Source of the DNA: Terriglobia bacterium
GTDB taxonomy: Bacteria > Acidobacteriota > Terriglobia > Acidiferrales > UBA7541
Length of the DNA stretch: 64,000 nucleotides
NCBI GenBank assembly: GCA_020072785.1
Contig: JAIQGG010000001.1
Span: 620,001-684,000 of the forward strand
Direction of reading: 5' to 3'
Part shown: one piece after another, positions 24,642-33,693 of the stretch
Numbering within the stretch: the stretch's first letter is position 1
Layout of the letters: each line of letters begins with the position of its first letter
Notes under the pieces: model-generated
What the model saw: only the letters and a program-made list of their open reading frames with translations
Databases searched by the model: none
Told to the model about the DNA's origin: nothing
Position numbers and translations under genes: made by a program

Positions 24642-25625
24642 ATGATTCTTCAGGACAAATTCGGCCGTCCCATCACCGACCTGCGCATCTCGGTGACCGA
24701 CCGCTGCAACTTCCGCTGCGTCTACTGCCGCTCCGCGAATCCCGAGAACTGCCGCCCCGAAAACGAAATCCTCTCCTGGGACGAATTGCTGCGCCTGGCG
24801 CGCGTCTTCTTTGGTCTGGGCATCCGCAAGATCCGCGTGACCGGCGGCGAACCCCTGGTCCGCCCGGGCGTCGAGGAATTCATCGCCCGCCTGCGCGCCC
24901 TGGGCTTCGAGGACCTCTCCATGACCACCAATGGCCACCTCCTCGCCGAGCGCTGCGACTCCCTGTTGCGCGCCGGCCTGCGCCGCGTAAACGTCAGCCT
25001 CGATTCCCTCGACCCGCTGGCCTTCGAACGCATTACTCGCACCCGTTCCTGCGCCTCGGTCATCGCCGGGATCGACGCCGTGCAGAGCTCCGGCCTGGCC
25101 CCCGCCAAAGTCAACGCCGTCCTCGTTCGCGGTATCAACGACGGCGAGGTGGAGGCCTTCGCGGCCTTCGCCCGCGACCGCGGCGTCATCATGCGCTTCA
25201 TCGAATTCATGCCCCTGGACGCCGACCGCCACTGGACCCGCGACCTCATGGTTTCCGCCGCCGAAGTCCACCGCCGCATCGACGCCCAATGGAAGCTCGT
25301 GCCCATTCCCCACGCCCCCAGCGAAACCGCCCGCAAATACCGCTTCGCCGACGGCGCTCCCGGCGAGATCGGCCTCATCGCCCCGGTCACCCAGCCCTTC
25401 TGCGGCTACTGCTCGCGCATTCGCCTGACCGCCGACGGCAAGCTGCGCACCTGTCTGTTCAGCAAGGACGACCGCGACCTCCGCGGCCTGCTGCGCGGCG
25501 GGGCCTCCGGCGACGACCTGGCCTTCTACATCCGCTCCGTGGTGCACGAAAAGGAAGAGGGGCACCGCATCAACGCCCCGGACTTCGCGCCCCCTTCGCG
25601 GACCATGGTGTTCATCGGCGGGTAG
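24642..25625 (+). CDS. moaA: GTP 3',8-cyclase MoaA
   Basis: ATG 24642 gives 327 residues, the normal length. The N-terminal radical SAM motif CNFRCVYC (CxxxCxxC) binds the SAM-cleaving cluster, with GGEPLVRPG following. The C-terminal CGYCSRIRLTADGKLRTCLF supplies the second 4Fe-4S cluster that binds GTP, and the protein ends with the essential Gly-Gly (MVFIGG). It catalyses the first step of molybdenum cofactor synthesis, GTP to 3',8-cyclo-GTP, for MoaC. No other moa gene is in the window, so it is isolated. Upstream is a long structured leader. Confidence 0.96.
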   Translation: MILQDKFGRPITDLRISVTDRCNFRCVYCRSANPENCRPENEILSWDELLRLARVFFGLGIRKIRVTGGEPLVRPGVEEFIARLRALGFEDLSMTTNGHLLAERCDSLLRAGLRRVNVSLDSLDPLAFERITRTRSCASVIAGIDAVQSSGLAPAKVNAVLVRGINDGEVEAFAAFARDRGVIMRFIEFMPLDADRHWTRDLMVSAAEVHRRIDAQWKLVPIPHAPSETARKYRFADGAPGEIGLIAPVTQPFCGYCSRIRLTADGKLRTCLFSKDDRDLRGLLRGGASGDDLAFYIRSVVHEKEEGHRINAPDFAPPSRTMVFIGG

Positions 25626-25702
25626 GTGGCAAATACCACCAAAAAGCGGCAGAATTCATCTAACTGGCAGAGGTTAACCGGTCGCCCGAAACAGCCTGGA
25701 CC

Positions 25703-26869
25703 ATGGCCACTCTGATCAATCTTTCGAAAATGCCTTCGCTGGCGGGCATCCAGCAGCCCGCCACCCTGCGTCCCCCGGAGATCGAGCCGGGGGTGGCCTG
25801 TGGTTTTGACAGCTACCTCCTCACCCCAGACACCTCCTGCAACGAGCGCATCGCCGCGGCCAAGGCCCGCCTCGGCAAGGACGTAGTCATCCTCGGCCAT
25901 CACTACCAGCGCGACGAAGTCATCCAGTTCGCCGATTTTCGCGGCGATTCCCTCAAGCTTTCCCAGCAGGCTGCCGAGGCCCAGGGCCGCTATATCATTT
26001 TCTGCGGCGTGCACTTCATGGCCGAAAGCGCCGATATCCTCCGCCGCTCGCACCAGGAGGTCATCCTCCCGGACCTCAGCGCCGGCTGCTCCATGGCCGA
26101 CATGGCCGATATCGGCCAGGTAGAGACCTGCTGGAATGAGATCCAGGCCCTCGGCGAACTAAAAGTCGTGCCTGTCACCTACATGAACTCCACCGCGGCC
26201 ATCAAGGCCTTTACCGGCGAGCACGGCGGTTCGGTATGCACCAGTTCCAATGCCGCGGCGGTGATGCGCTGGGCTTTCGAGCGCGGCGAACGCGTCCTCT
26301 TTCTCCCTGACGAGCATCTCGGCCGCAACACCGCTTTCCGTATGGGTATTCCCCTCGATCGCATGATCGTCTGGGATCCCTACCAGGAGCTCGGTGGCAA
26401 CTCTCCTGAGGCTGTGCGCAACGCCAAAGTGATTCTCTGGAAGGGCTACTGCTCCGTGCACCAGCGCTTCCTGCCCGAGCACGTGGCCAAGGTGCGCCGC
26501 GAACATCCCGGCATCCGTGTCATTGTGCACCCGGAGTGCCGCTTCGAGGTGGTGCAAGCCGCCGACGAAATCGGCTCGACCGAAGGCATCGTCAAGGCCG
26601 TGCAGGCGTCGCCACCGGGCTCGCAGTGGGCCGTGGGCACGGAAATCCATCTGGTCCACCGGCTGGGCGAGGAGCTGAAAGACCGCTCTGTGATGTCCCT
26701 GGATCCCAACGTCTGCGTCTGTTCCACCATGTTCCGTATCACGCCGCAGCACCTGCTCTGGGCCCTGGAAAACTTGGTCGCCGGCAATGTGGTCAACCGC
26801 ATTGCCGTGGACGACCGCACGCGCCACTATGCTCGCATCGCTCTGGAGCGCATGCTGAGCCTGCGCTGA
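25703..26869 (+). CDS. nadA: quinolinate synthase NadA
   Basis: The 388-residue enzyme has the family landmarks VVILGHHYQRDEVIQFAD, the first cluster cysteine in PDLSAGCSMADM, the second in GYCSVHQRF (after VILWK) and the third in VCVCSTMFRITPQHLLWALE. NadA condenses iminoaspartate with DHAP to quinolinate using a 4Fe-4S cluster, in NAD synthesis. nadB and nadC are not in the window. It follows moaA by 77 nt in the same direction; no terminator lies between, so partial co-transcription is possible. Confidence 0.96.
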   Translation: MATLINLSKMPSLAGIQQPATLRPPEIEPGVACGFDSYLLTPDTSCNERIAAAKARLGKDVVILGHHYQRDEVIQFADFRGDSLKLSQQAAEAQGRYIIFCGVHFMAESADILRRSHQEVILPDLSAGCSMADMADIGQVETCWNEIQALGELKVVPVTYMNSTAAIKAFTGEHGGSVCTSSNAAAVMRWAFERGERVLFLPDEHLGRNTAFRMGIPLDRMIVWDPYQELGGNSPEAVRNAKVILWKGYCSVHQRFLPEHVAKVRREHPGIRVIVHPECRFEVVQAADEIGSTEGIVKAVQASPPGSQWAVGTEIHLVHRLGEELKDRSVMSLDPNVCVCSTMFRITPQHLLWALENLVAGNVVNRIAVDDRTRHYARIALERMLSLR

Positions 26870-26907
26870 AGCCGCCCTCCAGCGCATTGCGCACAAGGGA
26901 CGAGACT

Positions 26908-27375
26908 ATGCCCGACCAAGACAACGACGCCCCCGAACAGCCCCAGCATTTCTTCACCCTCGGCGAGGCGGAGCGTGCCCGCAAGGAGCTCGAGCCGGTC
27001 CTCGTCGAGGCCATGGACTGCCGCAAACGCCTCTCCGGCCTGGATGAGAACCTCTCCGCGGTGTCTACGCGCATCATGATGATGGGTGGCGTCCTTGTGC
27101 CCTACCAGAAGCTTACGGAGCTACGCGTCGAGCAGCGCCAGCTCGCGGAAGCTCTGCAGGCCGCCCTCGAGCGCATCGGTTCCTCCGGCTGCGTGGTGAA
27201 GGATCTGGACGCCGGCCTGCTCGATTTTCCCGCCATCATCGGCAACGAAGAGGTCTATCTCTGCTGGAAGATCGGCGAGGACCGCATTCGCTATTATCAC
27301 CGCCGGGACGAAGGCTTCGCGGGACGCAAGCCGCTCGATCCCCGCGACCGCGGTCCTGGCGACGACGTACAGTAA
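26908..27375 (+). CDS. DUF2203 family protein
   Basis: The 155-residue product has the DUF2203 pattern: HFFTLGEAERARKELEPVLV at the start, a helical middle with Gly-rich hinge, then the conserved GCVVKDLDAGLLDFPAIIGNEEVYLCWKIGED and FAGRKPL-type end. The function of the family is unknown. The region between its stop and the next gene carries a terminator. It lies 38 nt after nadA and may be transcribed with it. Confidence 0.88.
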   Translation: MPDQDNDAPEQPQHFFTLGEAERARKELEPVLVEAMDCRKRLSGLDENLSAVSTRIMMMGGVLVPYQKLTELRVEQRQLAEALQAALERIGSSGCVVKDLDAGLLDFPAIIGNEEVYLCWKIGEDRIRYYHRRDEGFAGRKPLDPRDRGPGDDVQ

Positions 27376-27398
27376 TAGCTTCTGAATTTTTGCGCAGT

Positions 27399-27425
27399 GG
27401 GCGGGCTGCAGCCCGCCCTTCTTTT
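27399..27425 (+). terminator. rho-independent terminator after the DUF2203 gene
   Basis: GGGCGGGCT (27399-27407) and AGCCCGCCC (27410-27418) form a 9-bp stem followed by TTCTTTT. Confidence 0.75.
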
Positions 27426-27439
27426 CGAGAGGATAGTCC

Positions 27440-29557
27440 GTGTCCCTACTTCCCCAAAACCGCTTGAAGGATTCTTCCAGCCCCTATCTGCGCTCTGCCG
27501 CGCACCAGCCCATCGGCTGGCACGAATGGGGCGAAGACGCCTTTGCCCGCGCCCGCGCCGAAGACAAGCCCATCCTCCTCGACATCGGCGCCGTCTGGTG
27601 CCACTGGTGCCACGTCATCGACCGCGAAAGCTACGAGAACGCCGGCATCGCCGCCCTCATCAACGAACACTACGTCGCCGTCAAAGTGGACCGCGACGAG
27701 CGCCCCGACGTCGATTCCCGCTACCAGTCCGCCATCAGCGCTCTTTCCGGACAAGGCGGCTGGCCCCTCACCGGCTTTCTCCTCCCGGACGGCAAGCCCT
27801 TCTTTGGCGGCACCTATTTCCCGCCCGAGGATCGCATGGGCCGCCCGGGCTTCCGCCGCATCCTCCTTGCCGTCGCCGACGCCTACCGCACCAAGCGCGC
27901 GGAGCTGGAGGGCGCGGCCCAGTCGCTGGCCGCAGCCGTGGCCCAGGCGGAAATCTTCACCGGGGCGCGCGCCGGCTTTGATCCCGCCGTCGTCGATGCC
28001 CAAATCCGCTCCATCTTGCAGCTCTTCGACAGCAAGAACGGCGGCTTCGGCAATGCCCCGAAGTTTCCCCATTCCTCGGCGCTGGACCTCGTCCTCGAGC
28101 GCTACCAGCAGTCCAAGGAAGAGCACCTGCGGGCGCTGGCTGCCACCACCCTCGAAAAAATGGCCCGCGGCGGCGTCTACGACCAGCTCGCCGGCGGCTT
28201 CCACCGCTACTCCGTGGATGAGCGCTGGCTCGTGCCGCACTTCGAGAAGATGAGCTATGACAATTCCGAGCTGTTGCGCAATTACCTGCACGGCTGGCAG
28301 ATGACCCGGAAGCCGCTTCTCCGCGAAGCCGCCGAGGGCATCATCGACTGGGTCAACGAAGTGCTCTCCGATCAGAGCAACGGTGGCTTCTACGCCAGCC
28401 AGGACGCCGACGTTTCTCTGGACGACGACGGCGACTACTTCACCTGGACTCAGGAAGAGTTGCGCGCCGTGCTCTCGCCCGAGGAAGCGCGCGTGATGGA
28501 GCTGCACTACGATGTCGAGCCGCACGGCGAGATGCACCACAACCCGGCCAAGAACGTTCTGTGGATCGCGCGCGACGCCGCGGAGATCGCCGCAACGCTG
28601 GCGAAGCACGAGGCGGAAATCGAAATGACCATCGTCCACGCCAACGGCAAGCTGCTCGCCGCGCGCCTGGAGCGCCCCACGCCCTACGTGGACCAGACTC
28701 TGTACACTGCCTGGAACGCCATGTTCGTCTCCGCGTATCTGGAAGCAGCGCGCGTGCTTGGCGGCGCTCTCGGCGAGCGCTGCCGAGCCTTCGCCCTGCA
28801 AACGCTCGAGCGCATGCTCCGCGAAGTCTGGAGCGAGTCCCGGGGCTTCGGCCACCGCATCGGCGGTTCCGCGCTCGCGGGCTCGCTGGACGACCAGGTC
28901 TTCGGCGTCCTGGCGCTGCTGGATGCCTACGAATTCACGCTGGATCCGCGCTGGTTCCGCGCGGCCCAGCGCACTCTCGACCTGACCATCGCCCGCTACG
29001 GCGACGCCGAAGCCGGCGGCTTCTTCGATCGCGCCTCCGATGCCGCGCCCCTGGGCGGCCTCGACGTGCGCCGCAAGCCTTTCCAGGATTCGCCCACGCC
29101 CAGCGCCAATTCCGTGGCTGCCATCGCTCTCGTGCGCATGCACAGCTACACCGGGGAAGAACGCTACTCCGCCTTCGCCCAGAAAACCCTGGAAGCTTTT
29201 GCCGGCGTGGCTCCGCAATACGGCATGTTCGCGGCCACTTACGGCCTCGCCGCCACGCTCTTTGCGCGCCATCCCCTGCAGGTCGTCGTCACCGGTCCCG
29301 CCGGCGACGTTGCGGCAGACAAACTCCAGGATGCCGCGCACAGTGTCTACCGTTTTGGAAAAGCCGTCTTGCGCCTTACCCCCGGCGCATCCCTCGAAAA
29401 TCTCGCCGGCGCCCTGCAACAGACCCTGCCGCACCTCCCGGCGGATAAGCCTCTGGCCATCGTCTGCGCCGGCCAGACCTGCCTGCCGCCCACCAGCGAT
29501 CCCGAGCAGCTTCGCGCGCTGCTCGAAGGCCCCGCCGCCGGCGTCACCGCGGACTGA
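27440..29557 (+). CDS. YyaL/DUF255 thioredoxin-domain protein
   Basis: GTG 27440 with GAGAGG at 27427-27432 gives 705 residues. The N-terminal thioredoxin-like domain (SSPYLRSAAHQPIGWHEWGE) carries the CxxC in VWCHWCHVID. The long remainder is an alpha/alpha-barrel, six-hairpin glycosidase-like fold (YDQLAGGFHRYSVDERW, GGFYASQDAD). The family matches bacterial YyaL and animal SPATA20; biochemical function is not established, though a role in N-glycan-like or redox chemistry has been suggested. It is a single gene convergent with a lipoprotein gene, only 2 nt between stop codons and no terminator in the gap. Confidence 0.92.
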   Translation: MSLLPQNRLKDSSSPYLRSAAHQPIGWHEWGEDAFARARAEDKPILLDIGAVWCHWCHVIDRESYENAGIAALINEHYVAVKVDRDERPDVDSRYQSAISALSGQGGWPLTGFLLPDGKPFFGGTYFPPEDRMGRPGFRRILLAVADAYRTKRAELEGAAQSLAAAVAQAEIFTGARAGFDPAVVDAQIRSILQLFDSKNGGFGNAPKFPHSSALDLVLERYQQSKEEHLRALAATTLEKMARGGVYDQLAGGFHRYSVDERWLVPHFEKMSYDNSELLRNYLHGWQMTRKPLLREAAEGIIDWVNEVLSDQSNGGFYASQDADVSLDDDGDYFTWTQEELRAVLSPEEARVMELHYDVEPHGEMHHNPAKNVLWIARDAAEIAATLAKHEAEIEMTIVHANGKLLAARLERPTPYVDQTLYTAWNAMFVSAYLEAARVLGGALGERCRAFALQTLERMLREVWSESRGFGHRIGGSALAGSLDDQVFGVLALLDAYEFTLDPRWFRAAQRTLDLTIARYGDAEAGGFFDRASDAAPLGGLDVRRKPFQDSPTPSANSVAAIALVRMHSYTGEERYSAFAQKTLEAFAGVAPQYGMFAATYGLAATLFARHPLQVVVTGPAGDVAADKLQDAAHSVYRFGKAVLRLTPGASLENLAGALQQTLPHLPADKPLAIVCAGQTCLPPTSDPEQLRALLEGPAAGVTAD

Positions 29558-29559
29558 CC

Positions 29560-30186
29560 CTATGGTATTCCGCCAGCCGTCTGCTTCTCCCGCACGAATT
29601 CATATCGGTCCGAGAACGCTTCCGCATCTTCCGCATGGGTCAATGCAAAGTTCCGCAGCTCCTCGGTTGTAGCGGTGATCAATAAGCCGTCATCCGTATC
29701 CAGCGTTGCAAGAGCGAGTTTGCCGGCTTTGACCTGTTTCTTTACCCAGGGGTTGTTCAGAAATTCAATACGCAGAGTTTTCTCGTCTGCGTGGATCCGG
29801 GCGATCATGTGTGCCGTCACCACGGGATAGGGGTAGAAGGTAAAGTCGCGGTCCTCCGTGTCGGGCCCTTCAAAATCCATGAATAGAAAATTGCCCAACT
29901 TAACGATGCGCGCGGTACTGACGAGGCCGCCCTGATCCTTCCGCTTCGTGTCGGACGCTGTCACGTTGTAACTCAGACCATCCTTCCCCCGGGCGAAGAT
30001 CCAGAGCGGCTCGTCGCTTTTCGCTTCTTCCTTTGTCGGCTCCGCGTGCCGCCATTCTCCCAGCATCTGCTCGTCAAAAATCTTGTCTTCCCGGATATAA
30101 AGCGAAAACAGAGCCATCGCTGGCCCGCAACTCACCAATGCCGATGCGAGGCCAATCACAGCAAAAAAGAGAAGAGTCTGTTTCAT
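29560..30186 (-). CDS. predicted lipoprotein, unknown function
   Basis: A 208-residue product with a short signal ending in lipobox ASALVSC. The mature part has beta-rich segments (LGEWRHAEPT, GLSYNVTASDT, FLFMDFEGPD, RDFTFYPYPVVTAHMIARI) that suggest a lipocalin- or Hsp-like barrel. No family is recognised with confidence. It is transcribed away from the DinB gene, which lies upstream on the same strand at 30276; they may form a two-gene unit with a ~90-nt gap. Confidence 0.7.
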   Translation of the reverse strand: MKQTLLFFAVIGLASALVSCGPAMALFSLYIREDKIFDEQMLGEWRHAEPTKEEAKSDEPLWIFARGKDGLSYNVTASDTKRKDQGGLVSTARIVKLGNFLFMDFEGPDTEDRDFTFYPYPVVTAHMIARIHADEKTLRIEFLNNPWVKKQVKAGKLALATLDTDDGLLITATTEELRNFALTHAEDAEAFSDRYEFVREKQTAGGIP

Positions 30187-30275
30187 CTTGTCCTCCTGCG
30201 GAAAAATCGGCCGGAGCCTGCTTGCGCGGTTTGCCGCCGGCCGGTTTCAGGCTGGAAATAACTTGTGGAACAGGC

Positions 30276-30848
30276 TTACTTGCGGGGTCGCGATTCGGGC
30301 GGCACGAGCTTGTTCAGCCGGTAGTAGACCACCAGCTGGCCGTAATGCTCCTGCGCGTGCGTCGAGAGCATGTCGGCGAGGTCGTCCACCCGGGTCATGG
30401 CGTTGGCGAAGGGATGCTTGACCTCGGCGGCAAGACCCGCGTCGCCCTTGGCTTTGATCACTTCGGCGCCGTCCGTGAACGACTTCTTCACCGCGGCGAC
30501 GACGTCGGCCTTGGTCTTGTACTTGTCCCGCGGCAGCTCTTCCCCTCCATCCTTCGTGCCCTTGACCGCGTCCGCCAGGAAGTAGTTCACCGCCGAGACG
30601 TGCAGCAGCTGCTCGGCAAACGTGCGCACTTCCGGCGTCGGTTTGTATTCTAGTTTGTCTTCGGGGAAGTCCTCGGCCATGGCGATGAGCTTGCGGCCGG
30701 CCTCGTTCCACCGTGCTAGCACCGCCTCGGAAGCGCTGGGCGCAGCCTTCGGCGTGTCTTGCTTCTTCGCGGCTTCCTGCGCGAACGCCGGCAGCGCCGC
30801 GAGGCTCACCAATACGGCCAGAGCCAGGATCGAAATACTCTTTTTCAT
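30276..30848 (-). CDS. exported DinB family protein
   Basis: ATG 30848 is preceded by GGAGG at 10 nt, giving 190 residues with a signal peptide (SILALAVLVSLAALPAFAQ). The mature protein is a four-helix DinB/YfiT-type bundle: SEAVLARWNEAGRKLIAMAE, FAEQLLHVSAVNYFLADAV and the third metal-ligand helix MLSTHAQEHYGQLVVYYRLN. The histidines in LLHVS and THAQEHYG could bind metal. DinB-fold proteins include thiol S-transferases (bacillithiol, mycothiol). The export signal is unusual for such enzymes but frequent among Acidobacteriota homologues; substrate unknown. Confidence 0.85.
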   Translation of the reverse strand: MKKSISILALAVLVSLAALPAFAQEAAKKQDTPKAAPSASEAVLARWNEAGRKLIAMAEDFPEDKLEYKPTPEVRTFAEQLLHVSAVNYFLADAVKGTKDGGEELPRDKYKTKADVVAAVKKSFTDGAEVIKAKGDAGLAAEVKHPFANAMTRVDDLADMLSTHAQEHYGQLVVYYRLNKLVPPESRPRK

Positions 30849-30993
30849 GTGGTTTTGTCCTCCATCGAATTTGCGTTCCGGAAATTCCATTTCCAGCAGG
30901 CCACTCGCCTGGTTTCGTGCTATGCCCGAATCCGCCCCCGGCGGAGTCGAAGGACCCCCATCATACTTAGGAAAACGCGGGCGGTCAGCGGAA

Positions 30994-31021
30994 TTGCACG
31001 GGCACTAATCATGCTAGACTT
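30994..31021 (+). promoter_or_regulatory. promoter of the metallophosphoesterase gene
   Basis: TTGCAC (30994-30999), 16-bp spacer, TAGACT (31016-31021) with an extended TG. A leader of about 20 nt holds GGAG before GTG 31049. Confidence 0.7.
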
Positions 31022-31048
31022 AAGGTTCCAAATGGAGACGAAGCAACG

Positions 31049-32401
31049 GTGAATTGGGGCTGGTTGTTCATTCGCATCGCGGTCATGCTGAGCGTGCTGA
31101 CGCTGCTGGTGTTGTCGCAGCGCTTTTGGCACCGCGCGCTGTGGCGCGTCACCTCGAACTGGGGACGCGTGTGGCTGCGCGTGGCACTGCGCCTGGCCTA
31201 TATCCTCGTCCTGCTGCTGGTGATTGCCGCCGCGGCCGATGCCATCCGCATGAACCACCGGCATCTCATCCGCACATCGTCTCTGGTCTCCGGTCTGGCC
31301 GGCCTGTGGTTTTCGAGCGCCCTGTTCGCCTATCTCGGGGTGAAGTCCATCCACGGACTGGATCGCGGCTGGCACTGGCTCGGCCGGCGCCACGCGGCAC
31401 AGTCCGGTGAAAAAACGGCGGACGCGGGAAGCGCTGCGCCGCCGGCCGTCGAAATCCTAGCGAGTCCGGGGCGGCGCTATTTTTTCCAGACGGCCACAGC
31501 CGTGGCCGGCGCGGCTCCATTTTTCGGCGTCATGTACGGCTTCGCCGCGGAGCGCCTGAAATATCAGGTGCGGCGCATCGAAGTGCCGCTGGCCCATCTG
31601 CCGCCAGCGCTGGACGGCATGAAGATCGCGCAGATCAGCGACATTCACCTGAGCGGATATATGACCCGCGAGCAGGTGCGCCGCGCCGTGGACATGGCCA
31701 ACGAGCTGGCCGCGGACCTGGCCGTGGTCACCGGAGACTTCATCACCGGGGCAAACGACCCGCTGGCGGACTGCATCGAGGAGTTGCGCGCGCTGCGTGC
31801 GCCGCTGGGCGTCTGGGGCTGCAACGGCAATCACGAAATCTATGCCAAGGCCGAGGATGCGGCGCAGCTCCTCTTCGCCCAGGCGGGAATGAAGCTGCTG
31901 CGGCAGGAGAGCGCGCAGCTCAGTTGGCGAGGCGCGCAGTTCAACCTGATCGGCATGGATTACCAGCGCGAGCGCACGCCCAGCGGGCGGCGCCTGCCCA
32001 TGCTGGTGCATGCCGAGCCGTTGGTGCGCCGCGACATGCCCAATATCCTGCTTTCGCACAATCCCAACTCGTTCCATCGCGCAGCGGAATTGGGCATCGA
32101 GCTTACCCTTTCCGGGCACACACACGGAGGGCAGGTACAGGTCGAAATCCTGGATCACCGCTTCAGTCCCGCGCGTTTTATCACCGACTACATCGCCGGC
32201 CTCTACCAGCGCCCGCTCTTTGCTCCCGCGGGCACCGGCCGCGCCGCGGCGACCTTGCTGCCCGCAGCCGAAATGCGTCTCACGGATCCTAGCCCGCTCG
32301 GCGCCGCACTGTACGTCAATCGCGGCCTGGGGACCGTCGGGGCTCCCGTACGTCTCGGCGTCCCGCCGGAGATCACGCTCCTCGTTCTGCGTCGCGCCTA
32401 G
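31049..32401 (+). CDS. membrane-anchored metallophosphoesterase (YaeI-like)
   Basis: GTG 31049 (GGAG at 31034-31037) gives 450 residues. The N-terminus has about four hydrophobic segments (residues 5-110), then a short anchor before the catalytic domain. The calcineurin-like motifs are present in order: ISDIHLSGY (DxH), VTGDFITG (GD), GNHEIY (GNHE), LSHNP and SGHTHGGQV (GHxH). The enzyme would use a dinuclear metal centre to hydrolyse phosphodiesters such as UDP-diacylglucosamine, lipid head groups or nucleotides at the membrane. It has its own strong promoter. Specific substrate cannot be assigned. Confidence 0.88.
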   Translation: MNWGWLFIRIAVMLSVLTLLVLSQRFWHRALWRVTSNWGRVWLRVALRLAYILVLLLVIAAAADAIRMNHRHLIRTSSLVSGLAGLWFSSALFAYLGVKSIHGLDRGWHWLGRRHAAQSGEKTADAGSAAPPAVEILASPGRRYFFQTATAVAGAAPFFGVMYGFAAERLKYQVRRIEVPLAHLPPALDGMKIAQISDIHLSGYMTREQVRRAVDMANELAADLAVVTGDFITGANDPLADCIEELRALRAPLGVWGCNGNHEIYAKAEDAAQLLFAQAGMKLLRQESAQLSWRGAQFNLIGMDYQRERTPSGRRLPMLVHAEPLVRRDMPNILLSHNPNSFHRAAELGIELTLSGHTHGGQVQVEILDHRFSPARFITDYIAGLYQRPLFAPAGTGRAAATLLPAAEMRLTDPSPLGAALYVNRGLGTVGAPVRLGVPPEITLLVLRRA

Positions 32402-32414
32402 CCAGCTCATTTTT

Positions 32415-32440
32415 AGCGGGCTGCGGCCCGCTCTTGTCTT
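32415..32440 (+). terminator. weak terminator hairpin after the phosphoesterase gene
   Basis: AGCGGGC (32415-32421) and GCCCGCT (32426-32432) form a 7-bp stem followed by CTTGTCTT; the U-tract is interrupted. Confidence 0.45.
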
Positions 32441-32445
32441 CGCGG

Positions 32446-32451
32446 TAGAGT
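32446..32451 (+). promoter_or_regulatory. -10 box (TAGAGT) before the DUF4197 gene
   Basis: TAGAGT lies 22 nt before ATG 32474 and overlaps an in-frame GTG at 32450, which argues for the downstream ATG with AGGAG at 32461-32465. Confidence 0.4.
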
Positions 32452-32473
32452 GGCCTTGCGAGGAGAAAATCCG

Positions 32474-33205
32474 ATGAAACCGCTGCGCTCCTGCCTGCTT
32501 CTTTTCACTCTGACGGGGCTGCTCGCCGCCGCTCCTGCGGGCGCTCAAATTCAGATCGGGGAGGCGGCCAAACAGCTCGGGCTGGGGAAATCCGCCACGC
32601 TGCCGGAGGGCAAGGTGGCCTCCGGACTGAAGGAGGCGCTGCGCGTGGGCGCGGACAACGCCGTGAAATACACGGGGCGCAAGGACGGGTATTTCGCAAA
32701 CGCGGCGATCAAGATCCTGATGCCCAGGAATTTGCGGCCGATCGAAAAAGGGCTGCGCGCGGTGGGCTACGGTCCGAAGGTGGACGAATTCATCCTGAGC
32801 ATGAACCGCGCAGCGGAGCAGGCCGCTCCTGAGGCCCGGTTGATCTTCCGCGACGCCATCCTGGAGATGACCTTCGAGGATGCCCGGAAGATCCTGAACG
32901 GCAGCGATACCGCGGCCACCGAATATTTCCAGGCGCATACCACCAGCCGGCTCACCGCGGCCTTCCGGCCCGTGGTGAAGCAAGCCATGCGCGAAAACGG
33001 CGTCACCGTGCAGTACGAAGCGCTCATCGGCAAGTATGAATCGCTGCCGTTCATGAAAGGCCCCACGTTCGACATCAACGATTACGTGGTGAGCCAGGCG
33101 CTGAACGGGCTGTTCTACATGCTCGGGGAAGAAGAAAAGAAAATCCGCAAGAACCCGGCCGCGCGCGTCACCAGCCTGCTCAAGGAAGTCTTCGCCAAGC
33201 ATTGA
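32474..33205 (+). CDS. exported DUF4197 protein
   Basis: ATG 32474 is preceded by AGGAG at 8 nt and yields 243 residues with a signal peptide (SCLLLFTLTGLLAAAPAGAQ). The mature chain shows the DUF4197 signature: VASGLKEALRVGADNAVKYT, YFANAAIKILMPRNLRPIEK, AILEMTFEDARKILNGSDTA, TEYF, and FDINDYVVSQALNGLFYMLG near the C-terminus. The protein is helical, periplasmic or secreted; function unknown. It is the last gene before the AT-rich island. Confidence 0.9.
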   Translation: MKPLRSCLLLFTLTGLLAAAPAGAQIQIGEAAKQLGLGKSATLPEGKVASGLKEALRVGADNAVKYTGRKDGYFANAAIKILMPRNLRPIEKGLRAVGYGPKVDEFILSMNRAAEQAAPEARLIFRDAILEMTFEDARKILNGSDTAATEYFQAHTTSRLTAAFRPVVKQAMRENGVTVQYEALIGKYESLPFMKGPTFDINDYVVSQALNGLFYMLGEEEKKIRKNPAARVTSLLKEVFAKH

Positions 33206-33276
33206 GCCCCCTTCTGGACGCGTTACAAAAGTTGTGGAAAAATGTGGATATCTGCCTCCCCACCCCCGGTGTTTTT

Positions 33277-33341
33277 CGTAAGCGAGGCAAATGCAGGACT
33301 TACAGAGAAGGGGTGCGTAAGAATGGCAAATAGAGGACTTA
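33277..33341 (+). repeat. 26-bp direct repeat, two copies 39 bp apart
   Basis: Copy 1 (33277-33302) and copy 2 (33316-33341) share CGTAAG, GGCAAAT and AGGACTTA at the same spacing, differing only at the bases between these blocks. A third partial GTGCGTAAGA follows at 33374. Confidence 0.75.
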
Positions 33342-33655
33342 AAAGTGTGTGTTTGCATAGTGATGCGCAGTAGTGCGTAAGAGGGTGAAAAGAAGTGAAG
33401 AGGTAATGAAGAATGAGGGCAGAGGGGGCGCGGGGAAGCAGGGAGTGAAGTAGCGAGGAGGTTTCGAACGACGATCGGCGATAACACGGAAAATGATAAC
33501 AGATATGTAACGGTAATGCAATGTAATAGCTAGCAGTTTTCGAATGGGTTGTGGAAAAGGGTGCAAGATCTCGACCCTGTGGAATGCAACGCAGGCGGCG
33601 GGCGCTCGGCGCCGAGGGGCCGGCGGCATCCCGCGCTTTCTTCCGTTTCCGTGTG

Positions 33656-33673
33656 CACAGGCGGAAGCCTGTG
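33656..33673 (+). repeat. hairpin repeat CACAGGC-GGAA-GCCTGTG
   Basis: A perfect 7-bp stem with a GGAA tetraloop, without a U-tract. It looks like a REP-type palindromic unit; related CACAG/GGCTG hairpins occur at 60061 and 62051. Confidence 0.55.
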
Positions 33674-33693
33674 CTACCCGAATGAGGCAGCGG

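Larger units (their letters stand above)
33206..33693. other. AT-rich gene-free island with DnaA-box-like 9-mers (candidate origin or rearrangement boundary)
   Basis: No ORF with support. TGTGGAAAA (33233-33241) and TGTGGATAT (33243-33251) lie one helical turn apart; each differs by one base from the DnaA box complement TGTGGATAA. Another TGTGGAAAA lies at 33550-33558. Between them are a 26-bp direct repeat and an AT-rich stretch (33481-33545) with repeated GATAAC/GTAATG words. The strand-wise G/C bias of sampled lines reverses near here. No dnaA, dnaN or gidA is in the window, so the origin reading is only a candidate. Confidence 0.35.

Noticed and set aside
33277-33390. CRISPR or iteron array
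   Set aside because: Only two full repeats and one partial, with a 13-bp spacer; no cas genes, and too few units for an iteron set.
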